Part shown: one piece after another, positions 25,379 through 32,188 of the stretch | How positions within the stretch are numbered: the stretch's first letter is position 1 | Layout: each line of letters begins with the position of its first letter | From: a virus | DNA length: 32,188 nucleotides | Direction: 5' to 3' (one strand) | Virus record (IMG/VR): IMGVR_UViG_3300011254_000319 | Span: 1 to 32,188 of that record | The notes under the pieces: model-generated | The model's input: the letters and a program-made list of their open reading frames with translations, nothing else | The model's database searches: none | What the model was told of the DNA's origin: nothing | Made by a program: the position numbers and the translations under genes

Positions 25379-27805
25379 TTACTTAGGCTCGAAGGAACCT
25401 AAGTTAAAACCACCACCCATTATGTCATTTCCTGACGATTCAAAGTTTTTAGGAGGTGTATTGTTTTTTCTTTGGTCAATTAACTCACTTTGTTGAGTTC
25501 CTTGCATTTGTATTCTTTTGTCTTTTCTGTCTTCTTTTTCAATTTCAACATCAGAGGCTTTTGCAGCGTCTATTCCTCGAATTTGCATATTATATTGGAA
25601 CTCTAATTGCATCAGTTGCATCTTAGATTGTACTTCCATTTGCATTTTTCTTTCATCAAGCTGGGATTCTATTTGCATAAGCTGTGCTTTTTGCTCTGTA
25701 ATAACTTGATTCTTTTGTATTTCAGCTTGAGCGGCAACTTGCTGCGCTTGAGCATTAGCCTGAGCTTGAGCTTGAATGTTCTGCTGCTGCATAGCTTGAT
25801 CTCTCTGAAGTTTCTTTTTTCTTCTAATCTTCAGGACTTGATTAGCTAACTTTATATTTCTTATTTCTCTAATATCTATAGCGTCTTCTAAATCAATTAA
25901 CCCTGCAGATAAAGCCGTTTGAATGTTGTTTTCTAACATTTGCTTTTCTTCATCATCAGGTGTAAGCTCTAAAAATATACCAAAATCATATAAATGAAGA
26001 TCCCCCATTTCTTGGAGAGTTGCCACGTTGTGTCCACCTATTTTTTGTATAAACGCGTCTCTAGTTGGAGAATACTCTAATACATCTGAAATTCTTAATG
26101 ATAGACATTCAGCTAAATCGGCAGTTAAAAATAAACCAGCTGTAAGTATGTGTCTTGTAGCTGTGTTTGAATTTGCTGCTGCAATTTTTTGTATGCCAAC
26201 TAATGCTTTAGAATCTGGTGTTGATCCATCTCTAGCTTCATTTAATCCAGTCGTATCTCTTATCATTTGCAGATAATAGTTATACGTTTGAATTAAAGAG
26301 GCCATTTTATTTCCGCCGGCACCACTAGTTATTTCTTGAATAGGTACTTTACCAGGGTTCATATCCCCTTCTTGTGTAAATGACCTACCAATTACAGAAC
26401 CTGTTTGGAAAAACATATTTAACGCTTCCTGCGGGTTGTAATTAGTACCGTTGCCTAAATCAATTTCAGCTAAACCATCAGCATCAAGATAAACACCGTC
26501 AGGCACCATTCTTGACAATACTTGCTGCAGTTTTAAATGCGTAAGTTGAATCATATCAGCAAACCCTGTTATACGGCTTACTAAAGATTCAATTTTACCT
26601 TTATACATTCTTGGAGCTACAATGCTGTAGTTCATTTTAACTTTAGTATGATCGCTTTTAGGTCGCATCATATTTTTAGCTAATTCCCATTGAAGTAAAT
26701 AATCAGTACCTAGTATAAGCACACCTTCATATAACACTTCTAAGGACCTAGATAATTTTCCGAACTGTTCTTCAAGCATCTCAACAGGTGGATCAAACTG
26801 ATCGTCTCTGAGCACTACCTTTGAAGCTCCAGTAGCAGTTTCTTTAACCTTGTAAACCTCATTCATGTAAGTTTTGAAGTTAAAATATAAAACTTGCACT
26901 GTATTAACATCTGGACTTGCAGAGTTGTTTAAAGGGCGATCATAATAACTGTTACTTTGATACGATGTCTTAGATATCTTTTCCAAATCTTCATTTGTTA
27001 AATTTGGAAATTGCTTTTTAATTTCGTTTATAGTAACATCTTTAACTTCGCCTACATAATATATGTCTTGAAAGTTAGGGTCTTCAGTGTAGGAATATAC
27101 TAAATTAGCAGGGTCTACGTATTCAACCATGATGCCTTCTGATAGTGTAAATCTATTTTTTATAGCACCAATACCTATTGTAGTTAGGTCGTAATAAAAA
27201 CGCTTTTTAGTTAAATCGTAATTATTGCCATCAAGCAAAGTATTTATCGCTTGCTCTTCGGCTATCTCAACAGCTTGCTTATATGTTAGCTGCATATGAA
27301 CCTCTAGCTCTTCTTTAGTCTCAGGTAAATCTTCTTCTGGATTCTCAAATAAAGCTATATTAAAATTCTCTTGTACAAAATTACTAAGGTCTTTTGTGTA
27401 CATATCTCTAAGCACACTCTCCATGTATTCTGTTCTTTTGCTAACTCCGTACGGATCTTGTGAGTATGCTTTTATGTCAAAAGCTCTTTCTGATATACCA
27501 TTAACCACTATATCAACAAATTTTGGTATAATAGGCACGGGTTTCCAGTCTAAGTTTAGATAAGATAAATCTCCATTAATAGACAATTCATCTTTATACT
27601 TTTGTATTGGCTGTTCACCTCTAGCGTATAACCTTAACTTATGAAATGTATGTTGGTTGCTTCGATATCTATTAGTACCAGAATCTAATTGGAACCATTC
27701 ATCTTGAATAGCTCTACCAACCTTAAGCCCATACTCAGGTGACATTTTTTCAGCATCACTAGCTACTTGACTAGGAAAAGTACTTTTTACAATTGACTCA
27801 GCCAT
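25379..27805 (-). CDS. Portal protein (808 aa)
   Basis: Dodecameric DNA-entry channel of the head. The body (residues about 30-620) has portal-like features, including IPKFVDIVVNGISERAFDI, YYDLTTIGIGAIKNRF, VEYVDPANLVYSYTEDPNF and a later DTTGLNEARDGSTPDSKALV segment. The C-terminal ~140 residues are extremely Gln/Ala/Met-rich and coiled coil, then charged, ending in GGGFNLGSFEPK. Large portals of crAss-like and related phages have similar Gln-rich tails that form the barrel at the inner end of the channel. It starts 2 bp after the terminase stop. Length and gene order agree with portal. Confidence 0.9.
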   Translation of the reverse strand: MAESIVKSTFPSQVASDAEKMSPEYGLKVGRAIQDEWFQLDSGTNRYRSNQHTFHKLRLYARGEQPIQKYKDELSINGDLSYLNLDWKPVPIIPKFVDIVVNGISERAFDIKAYSQDPYGVSKRTEYMESVLRDMYTKDLSNFVQENFNIALFENPEEDLPETKEELEVHMQLTYKQAVEIAEEQAINTLLDGNNYDLTKKRFYYDLTTIGIGAIKNRFTLSEGIMVEYVDPANLVYSYTEDPNFQDIYYVGEVKDVTINEIKKQFPNLTNEDLEKISKTSYQSNSYYDRPLNNSASPDVNTVQVLYFNFKTYMNEVYKVKETATGASKVVLRDDQFDPPVEMLEEQFGKLSRSLEVLYEGVLILGTDYLLQWELAKNMMRPKSDHTKVKMNYSIVAPRMYKGKIESLVSRITGFADMIQLTHLKLQQVLSRMVPDGVYLDADGLAEIDLGNGTNYNPQEALNMFFQTGSVIGRSFTQEGDMNPGKVPIQEITSGAGGNKMASLIQTYNYYLQMIRDTTGLNEARDGSTPDSKALVGIQKIAAANSNTATRHILTAGLFLTADLAECLSLRISDVLEYSPTRDAFIQKIGGHNVATLQEMGDLHLYDFGIFLELTPDDEEKQMLENNIQTALSAGLIDLEDAIDIREIRNIKLANQVLKIRRKKKLQRDQAMQQQNIQAQAQANAQAQQVAAQAEIQKNQVITEQKAQLMQIESQLDERKMQMEVQSKMQLMQLEFQYNMQIRGIDAAKASDVEIEKEDRKDKRIQMQGTQQSELIDQRKNNTPPKNFESSGNDIMGGGFNLGSFEPK

Positions 27806-27807
27806 AT

Positions 27808-30018
27808 TTATTTTATTATTTTTGAAATTGAATCGCCATTACTATATTTAGCGATGCTTAAGTTTAATTTTCTTTTTTGCATAATCGGGTTAGGTCTATA
27901 TAAGTTTTTATTACAAGCCATTATAGCTAGTCCTGAGCTAATAGCTGCATCATACTTTGTTCTATTATTTATATCAAATTTAGCCCAATCATTTAATGTT
28001 TCACTAAAATATAAATCCCCATAATTGCCATCTTCTTTTAGACCAACATGTTTATCTATGTAAGACTCAATAGCTGCAGCGTGAGCTTGTTTTATGTCTT
28101 CGCTCGAATTTGGTATACCACCTATTTCTTTTTCTGCTGTAGATAATTTATTCCAAAGCTTATCAGGTCTATTCATTGAATATCCTCTATAACCTCTCCT
28201 TTTAAAATAATACAACAACCTAGGTTTATTATTTTCTGCCAGTAATGGCATACCATAAAACACGCACGCCATAAGAACGTCTTCAAAAAATATTTCAGCA
28301 GTTTGAGGTCTTGCAATGTATTCCAGAAAAAAAGTATTAGGTGGAGCATCTTCCATGCTAAACTTTGTTAAACCGTGCAAAGCACCTTTTGAACCATTAC
28401 CACCAACTGTTCCGGATATATCATAGCTATCACATCCAAACGCACCCATATGTTCATTGCCTGGGTATTTCATTCCGTTTTTTATAACTTGCCTGTTTTG
28501 GATATCATAACTAGGAACCCAAGTTATTTTAAATCTTCCTTGTTGATTTGGGGTGAATAAAACTCTTGAATCTTTTATTCCATTCTCCCAGCTAAAGTTA
28601 CCAGTACTTACTACACTTGTGTTTCGTAAATCTTGGTTATAATCAATTTGTTCGTATATTTTTGCCAAGTTAAATAAGCTACTCTTAGTTTCATCTCTAA
28701 ACGCATGCTCTTCTGTACGTGGAAATTGTCTGTAAAATTCATTTAAAGCATCCTGATCGCTTTTTAAACCTTCAGCTTCGTTATTCCAATGTTCAATAAT
28801 CCCAATATCTATAGGGTCTCCGTGTGGACCTAAAACTTCTTCTGTTGGCGTGTCAAATACAGGATGTCCGTATTCATCAATAAAACCCTCGTAATTCCAT
28901 TCCATTGGAATAAACAAAGAATATAAACCTGATTTGGTTTGACCGTTCTTATTTCTTTTGGTAACATCAGAAGCGTAATAAAGCTTTTTAAAGTTTTCAC
29001 CTCCTTTGTCTAAAGCATTTGATGTTGATCCCATCATACACTTACCTATGATCCTAGATCCTAAACGTAAACACGTTTTTGTCACTCGCCAGTTATTTAA
29101 TATATTGTCTGGTCTTTCCCACTTTCCACTTTCATCGTGTACTAGTAATTTTAATTTCTCTCCATCATAAGAGTTGTCGCCAGTGTTTTTCCAATCTATT
29201 GTTGTGTCGAGTCCTTCAAGGATTTCAACACTCTGTTTGTTTTGTATTGATTTTCTTGTAAGTCTTGAGGCCGGGATTCTGTACGCCAGTTCGGTTTTTG
29301 GCCTGTCCATTCCGTCCTGTATTGGCTTGAAAAAGAACGGATAATTGACAGATATGGGTACGACTTTATCCGTGAACATTTTCTTTGCATCGGAACCAGA
29401 TTTGGACAATATCCCAAACCGTGCATCACTTGATATTGTTGCCATGTTGACCGTCTCTCCGGAAGCCATAAACGAAAAACCTGAACGTCTGTTCTTGAGA
29501 TATGACATGCCATAACATCTACTGTCTGCTTTACAAGCTTCCCAGAATATAAAGAATAATCTATTTGCTTCTCTAAATTCTGGTTGCCCAACGTCAATTT
29601 TACTCCACTGCAAGTACATAAAGTGAGTGCCAGTAATGTAAGTAGCCACGCCTTTATTATTGAACCAATGGCCTTCTTCTCTTCGCTTAAATTGTTCATC
29701 TATATATGGTTCCCATTTATTTTGGAATTCTTCAGGATAGTCTCTCCAATCGAATACGCTTTGTATTTGCTTTAATTCTTTTGGATAATCTTCAACTGTC
29801 CATTTATCATTTGTTTTGTCTATTTTAGAAAGTACTTTCGGTAAAGCTATTCTAAAATCCTGTATTTCGTATATCTCACCTATTTGTCCAGTCTTGCTTA
29901 TTACAACAATGTCATGCTCTTTATTATATCCATACTTCCATTTCTTAGCTTTATTAAGCCTAGATATGGTTGTAAGCTTTATAGGTTCAACAATTTTGTA
30001 TAAAGTCTGCTCGTACAT
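27808..30018 (-). CDS. terL: Terminase large subunit (736 aa)
   Basis: DNA-packaging motor with ATPase and nuclease domains. The Walker A region (about residues 174-186, LKNRRSGFSFMAS) has the RRSGFS form in place of canonical GKS/T. Walker B is LKLLVHDE (289-296) with the catalytic Glu, and the coupling motif is GSTSN (330-334). The RNase H-like nuclease has Asp530 (GAFGCDSYD), Glu595 (PLLAENNKPR) and Asp690 (RTKYDAAISSGLA), the expected acidic triad. An N-terminal ~110-residue extension precedes the ATPase. The start overlaps the stop of the putative small subunit (TAATG). The ATPase core at about 29220-29520 has a GC content clearly above the rest of the gene. Confidence 0.93.
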   Translation of the reverse strand: MYEQTLYKIVEPIKLTTISRLNKAKKWKYGYNKEHDIVVISKTGQIGEIYEIQDFRIALPKVLSKIDKTNDKWTVEDYPKELKQIQSVFDWRDYPEEFQNKWEPYIDEQFKRREEGHWFNNKGVATYITGTHFMYLQWSKIDVGQPEFREANRLFFIFWEACKADSRCYGMSYLKNRRSGFSFMASGETVNMATISSDARFGILSKSGSDAKKMFTDKVVPISVNYPFFFKPIQDGMDRPKTELAYRIPASRLTRKSIQNKQSVEILEGLDTTIDWKNTGDNSYDGEKLKLLVHDESGKWERPDNILNNWRVTKTCLRLGSRIIGKCMMGSTSNALDKGGENFKKLYYASDVTKRNKNGQTKSGLYSLFIPMEWNYEGFIDEYGHPVFDTPTEEVLGPHGDPIDIGIIEHWNNEAEGLKSDQDALNEFYRQFPRTEEHAFRDETKSSLFNLAKIYEQIDYNQDLRNTSVVSTGNFSWENGIKDSRVLFTPNQQGRFKITWVPSYDIQNRQVIKNGMKYPGNEHMGAFGCDSYDISGTVGGNGSKGALHGLTKFSMEDAPPNTFFLEYIARPQTAEIFFEDVLMACVFYGMPLLAENNKPRLLYYFKRRGYRGYSMNRPDKLWNKLSTAEKEIGGIPNSSEDIKQAHAAAIESYIDKHVGLKEDGNYGDLYFSETLNDWAKFDINNRTKYDAAISSGLAIMACNKNLYRPNPIMQKRKLNLSIAKYSNGDSISKIIK

Positions 30019-30293
30019 TACTTAGATCTTTTTTCAGCAAACCCGCTAAAAGACTTCTTAGCTACCTCTTCTTTAGGTTTGTTATCAAGCATGTCTTGCT
30101 CCTCCTTTATTCTATTCAATATTTCAAAAGCATCAAATATCGCAAGCTTTTTTGTAGCAGCCGCATTCTTAAGTCTATCAGCTGATATATCATCATCAGA
30201 ATCAACTATAGCTTCTTTTGCTACTTTAATTAATTCCTCAACTGCTTTGTGTCCAGCTTGGATTATATTCGACTTCGTTTCCTTGATATTCAT
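30018..30293 (-). CDS. Putative terminase small subunit (91 aa)
   Basis: Helical, charged protein with the pattern ISADRLKNAAATKKLAIFDAFEILNRI. An 'NAAATKKLAI.DAFEIL.RI' block is one I recall from small terminase or terminase-adjacent proteins of marine phages. It is stop-start coupled to the large subunit gene (TAATG at 30018), the usual position for the DNA-recognition subunit. The ORF can be extended to ATG 30356, but that would overlap the upstream gene by 119 bases. I choose ATG 30293, with an ATTAAAT leader, which still overlaps by 56 bases. No clear helix-turn-helix is visible, so DNA binding is not shown. Confidence 0.6.
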   Translation of the reverse strand: MNIKETKSNIIQAGHKAVEELIKVAKEAIVDSDDDISADRLKNAAATKKLAIFDAFEILNRIKEEQDMLDNKPKEEVAKKSFSGFAEKRSK

Positions 30294-30828
30294 ATTTAAT
30301 TGTAATTTGATTGGTTGGCACTCTATATAATCTTTCTTTCTCAATGAAAAACTCATACTCCATACCTACTTTGAAAGAAACTAAAGATTCTTTTTCTATG
30401 CTTCCGTCTGTATATTTAACAATACCAAGCCCGGGTTTTTCAAAATCTATAGAAAACATTTTGTCCTCTTTTATAGGCTTTATAAAACAAAACCCTTTTT
30501 CTGCTTTCCATTCATCACCTGACTTATAAGCATATATTTGATCTGGTTGAGCAAAGTACTTATCTTCTTCGAAATAGCTTTTGCTATTTTTTTCATTACC
30601 TCTAACGTCGTAAAACCTTCTAAACACGTTATGATGTAATATAACTTCATCACCTTTTTTTATATTAGTATCTCCAAATAATGGTTTTGATAAAACTATA
30701 CCTTGTCTACTTACGTAATTATGGTTTTGTAGCTCCGTATTTAACAGCAGCTCCTTGCCTTCGATTGTTTTAGATGAAGTTGATCTATTTGTTTTTGGTT
30801 TTACTATAAAATTAAAAATTGATTTCAT
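30238..30828 (-). CDS. Tandem GroES-like protein, putative phage co-chaperonin (196 aa)
   Basis: Two halves share a Cpn10-like pattern. Half 1 (about residues 21-102) has SRQGIVLSKP, then NIKKGDEVILHH, then YFAQPDQIYAYK. Half 2 (about 112-182) has GLGIVKYTDG, then VSFKVGMEYEFFIEKERLY, then RVPTNQITIKYEY. In GroES the corresponding features are the RGEV strand, the VKVGD turn and the final SESDILAIV strand. Between residues 22 and 40 there is a polar stretch that could act as the mobile loop. Phage co-chaperonins such as T4 gp31 help fold the capsid protein, and the gene sits with the head genes. The fold is inferred from pattern only; a generic beta-barrel protein is the alternative. Confidence 0.55.
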   Translation of the reverse strand: MKSIFNFIVKPKTNRSTSSKTIEGKELLLNTELQNHNYVSRQGIVLSKPLFGDTNIKKGDEVILHHNVFRRFYDVRGNEKNSKSYFEEDKYFAQPDQIYAYKSGDEWKAEKGFCFIKPIKEDKMFSIDFEKPGLGIVKYTDGSIEKESLVSFKVGMEYEFFIEKERLYRVPTNQITIKYEYQGNEVEYNPSWTQSS

Positions 30829-31046
30829 TAATACTGTAGATCATATTCAATTGCAATTGCCATGTTTTTATTGAAATCTTTCCAGGGCAATAATTCATTT
30901 CCTTTTTTTATATATATAGAATACTTTGTATCTTCTTCTATTATATTAGCTATAGTATGACCGCCATACACTTCCTGTCCAACAGAGTAGTGCATGGCAT
31001 CATTTTTATAGTCTCTTCCTATACTAATCTTCCTTACTAGGCTCAT
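30828..31046 (-). CDS. Small conserved hypothetical phage protein (72 aa)
   Basis: Contains SIGRDYKNDAMHYSVGQEVY and GGHTIANI, then NFNK-like NKNMAIAIEYDLQY at the end. I recall similar short proteins next to terminase genes of marine phages, of unknown function. The ORF can start at ATG 31067, but the Met at 31046 follows an AAAAAA leader and reduces the overlap with the upstream gene from 44 to 23 bases, so it is preferred. The stop overlaps the ATG of the GroES-like gene (TAATG). Beta-rich, without Cys or membrane helix. Confidence 0.68.
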   Translation of the reverse strand: MSLVRKISIGRDYKNDAMHYSVGQEVYGGHTIANIIEEDTKYSIYIKKGNELLPWKDFNKNMAIAIEYDLQY

Positions 31047-31266
31047 TTTTTGCAATTTTACCATCATTTATGTCAATGCTAACATCCCCGTAAGTTTCTC
31101 TTAATTCGTCTTGAAACTTTTGAAGATCTTGTTGAACGTTTGATATACTATGTAGCAGCCCGTGCTTTTCAACCTCTAGCTCACCTAGTTTTAATTGATG
31201 TTGATTATAGTTCTTTACTAAATCTTGAAGCTTAGTTAATTCGTCTTTTTTAATTTTTTTTGCCAT
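31024..31266 (-). CDS. Small coiled-coil (prefoldin-like) phage protein (80 aa)
   Basis: MAKKIKKDELTKLQDLVKNY opens a continuous amphipathic helix, broken once and continued by LLHSISNVQQDLQKFQDEL: two helices of similar length, as in a helical hairpin. A short beta-like tail (YGDVSIDINDGKI) follows. The shape resembles small prefoldin-like proteins seen beside terminase or tail genes in marine phages. No DNA-binding or catalytic motif is visible. It overlaps the next gene by 23 bases. It may serve as an assembly chaperone or adaptor, but that is only a suggestion. Function unknown. Confidence 0.7.
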   Translation of the reverse strand: MAKKIKKDELTKLQDLVKNYNQHQLKLGELEVEKHGLLHSISNVQQDLQKFQDELRETYGDVSIDINDGKIAKNEPSKED

Positions 31267-31309
31267 TATATTAAATTTAATTGTTTTACATATAGTTAAA
31301 TATTACGTA

Positions 31310-31342
31310 TTATTCTTCGTCGTTAACTAGAGGTGGTAGCAT
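31310..31342 (-). CDS. Possible 10-residue leader peptide in the 31267-31401 gap
   Basis: In the only intergenic stretch above 100 bases, an ATG opens the peptide MLPPLVNDEE and ends at TAA 31310-31312, about 44 bases before the 80-aa gene. The frame is open for another eight codons upstream, without an ATG. It might be a leader peptide, a remnant C-terminus of a lost gene, or chance. Nothing else recognisable lies in the gap. Confidence 0.15.
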   Translation of the reverse strand: MLPPLVNDEE

Positions 31343-31401
31343 AGGATTTTGCCGCGTAAAATATAAGTCTTATTTACCTATATGATTACTTGTTTTTTAA
31401 A

Positions 31402-32157
31402 TTATTTTACTGGGCTAAATCTAAAATCTGTTCTATTTATTGTAAGAACCAATTGATTTGCTTTTCCGTCAAACGTTATAGAATCTACATTACTTAAATG
31501 ACTATTTCCATCGTTACCATTAGATCCAGATGGTCCTTGTGGTCCAGCTGCACCTGGCGTTAAAGATATATCTTCAAGTTCTTTTTCAAGTTCAGCTACA
31601 CGCTTGACTAATAAGTCAATATAATTTATACCTTTTACACCATCAGCCCCAGTGTGAACTAGTTCAGGGTAATCGTTTTCTATATCTTCAGCTATTACAC
31701 CATAACGCTTTCTAGCTGAACCATCAATAGAACTTTTGTATGTATATTCTTTAAATGGTATAGTTTTCGCTTTAGTTTTGGTAATATCTGTTATACCTTC
31801 TTTTTGGTCTCTTTGGGATGTTGTTATAAATGAAAGACCTCTTACATCTCCTGTGAACCTACCTTCACCAGTTATATCTAGTTTATAAGATGGTGATGTT
31901 GTTCCTATGCCTACGTCTCCGTCTGAAGTAATACGCATTCTTTCCACCGCTCCATCTACAGCGTTGTAAGTAGTTGTAGCAAGAACCATTGCTCCACTAG
32001 GTAGAGTACCACTGCCTGTTCTATCATTTTTTATTCCTATATAACCTAAAGTGTAAGGAGCGTTTGCAGAAACATCATCTGTAAAAAATTCAAATCTACC
32101 TAAATCATCTGTAAAATCACCCCAGTTTCCTGATTCCCTTGTGTTTGTTATTCTTAC
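31402..32157 (-). CDS. Tail fibre/appendage protein with peptidase S74 intramolecular chaperone (5' partial)
   Basis: The reading frame is open from the right edge. An ATG at 31989 is internal, because coding-like sequence (NTRESGNWGDFTDDLGRFEF and beyond) continues upstream to 32157. Repeated fibre motifs (RITNTRE, MRITSDGDVGIGTTSPSYKL) precede the S74 chaperone domain, where Ser (codon 31816-31818) and Lys (codon 31801-31803) are spaced five residues apart, as in the endosialidase autocleavage dyad. RYGVIAEDI and GINYIDLLVKRVAELEKEL are the other family signatures. After the coiled coil come a short collagen-like GAAGPQGPSG tract and a beta tail ending FRFSPVK. It would trimerise the fibre and then self-cleave. 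Most of the N-terminus is missing because the contig ends. Confidence 0.88.
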   Translation of the reverse strand, partial: VRITNTRESGNWGDFTDDLGRFEFFTDDVSANAPYTLGYIGIKNDRTGSGTLPSGAMVLATTTYNAVDGAVERMRITSDGDVGIGTTSPSYKLDITGEGRFTGDVRGLSFITTSQRDQKEGITDITKTKAKTIPFKEYTYKSSIDGSARKRYGVIAEDIENDYPELVHTGADGVKGINYIDLLVKRVAELEKELEDISLTPGAAGPQGPSGSNGNDGNSHLSNVDSITFDGKANQLVLTINRTDFRFSPVK

Positions 32158-32188
32158 AGACCGGCAGAGCGCCGTGTAGGGGAAGAGG
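32158..32188. other. Illumina TruSeq adapter remnant (sequencing artefact)
   Basis: The last 31 bases match the read-through sequence of the TruSeq universal adapter (the one beginning AGATCGGAAGAGCGTC) at 26 of 31 positions by hand alignment. All five differences (32161, 32165, 32172, 32182, 32188) replace A or T by C or G, as expected of low-quality read tails. The GC content jumps abruptly here. This segment is not genomic and should be trimmed; it happens to stay open in the fibre frame and would add false residues. Confidence 0.9.

Noticed and set aside
29196-29699. A 167-aa same-strand ORF inside terL, with an N-terminus resembling a lipoprotein signal (LLALTLCTCSG).
   Set aside because: It lies entirely in another frame of the TerL ATPase domain, whose Walker motifs are clearly in the main frame. 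It is best explained by the local GC-rich patch removing stop codons.
10981-31401. Firm assignment to Crassvirales.
   Set aside because: Portal, capsid and ring proteins resemble that group from memory, but without a search the similarity could equally reflect other Bacteroidetes short-tailed phages.
31402-31989. Starting the S74 fibre protein at ATG 31989.
   Set aside because: The frame stays open with fibre-like sequence up to the contig end, so this Met is internal and the gene is 5' partial.
1-32188. tRNA genes, integrase, attachment sites, insertion sequences.
   Set aside because: None found; the intergenic spaces are mostly under 60 bases and contain only the hairpins listed.

Overview
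The window looks like one end of an assembled contig from an AT-rich tailed bacteriophage. The virion genes form one long block on the minus strand, and a DNA-metabolism block on the plus strand runs in from the left edge. Features pointing to a short-tailed (podovirus-like) phage of a marine Bacteroidetes/Flavobacteriia host are: the portal–scaffold–capsid–ring-protein order, which resembles crAss-like and related Bacteroidetes phages; no sheath or classical tape-measure gene; a giant internal virion protein; and start codons preceded by A/T-only leaders without Shine-Dalgarno motifs. The host assignment is an inference from style and protein resemblance, not from a database search.

Left block (1-2069, plus strand): the last 24 codons of a class I ribonucleotide reductase small subunit (nrdB), a 64-aa coiled-coil-like ORF, and a complete but compact large subunit (nrdA). 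A strong GAAA-loop terminator ends this block exactly where the two transcription units converge.

Minus-strand block, read in the direction of transcription from the right edge: a tail-fibre or appendage protein with an intramolecular chaperone (peptidase S74) domain, cut off by the contig end; small conserved proteins; a 196-aa protein that looks like two GroES-like halves; putative small and large terminase subunits; portal; acidic scaffold-like protein; major capsid protein followed by a strong terminator; a 281-aa protein and a hairpin; two ring/connector-type proteins; an 1813-aa tail protein with a duplicated C-terminal domain; two beta-rich appendage proteins; two Gln/Ala-rich internal virion proteins; a 2647-aa giant virion protein; a 51-aa holin candidate stop-start coupled to an M15 endopeptidase; and two small basic proteins.

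The most interesting object is the 2647-aa protein. It combines a LysM-like N-terminus, an HELLH zinc-protease motif, a PD-(D/E)XK nuclease-like signature, a conserved module apparently interrupted by an inserted domain of about 110 residues, and a very basic tail. This suggests a 'polyvalent' protein injected with the genome. The last 31 bases of the window are not phage DNA: they match an Illumina TruSeq adapter at 26 of 31 positions. I saw no tRNA genes, CRISPR arrays, insertion sequences or attachment sites. The only gene-poor stretch over 100 bases is 31267-31401.
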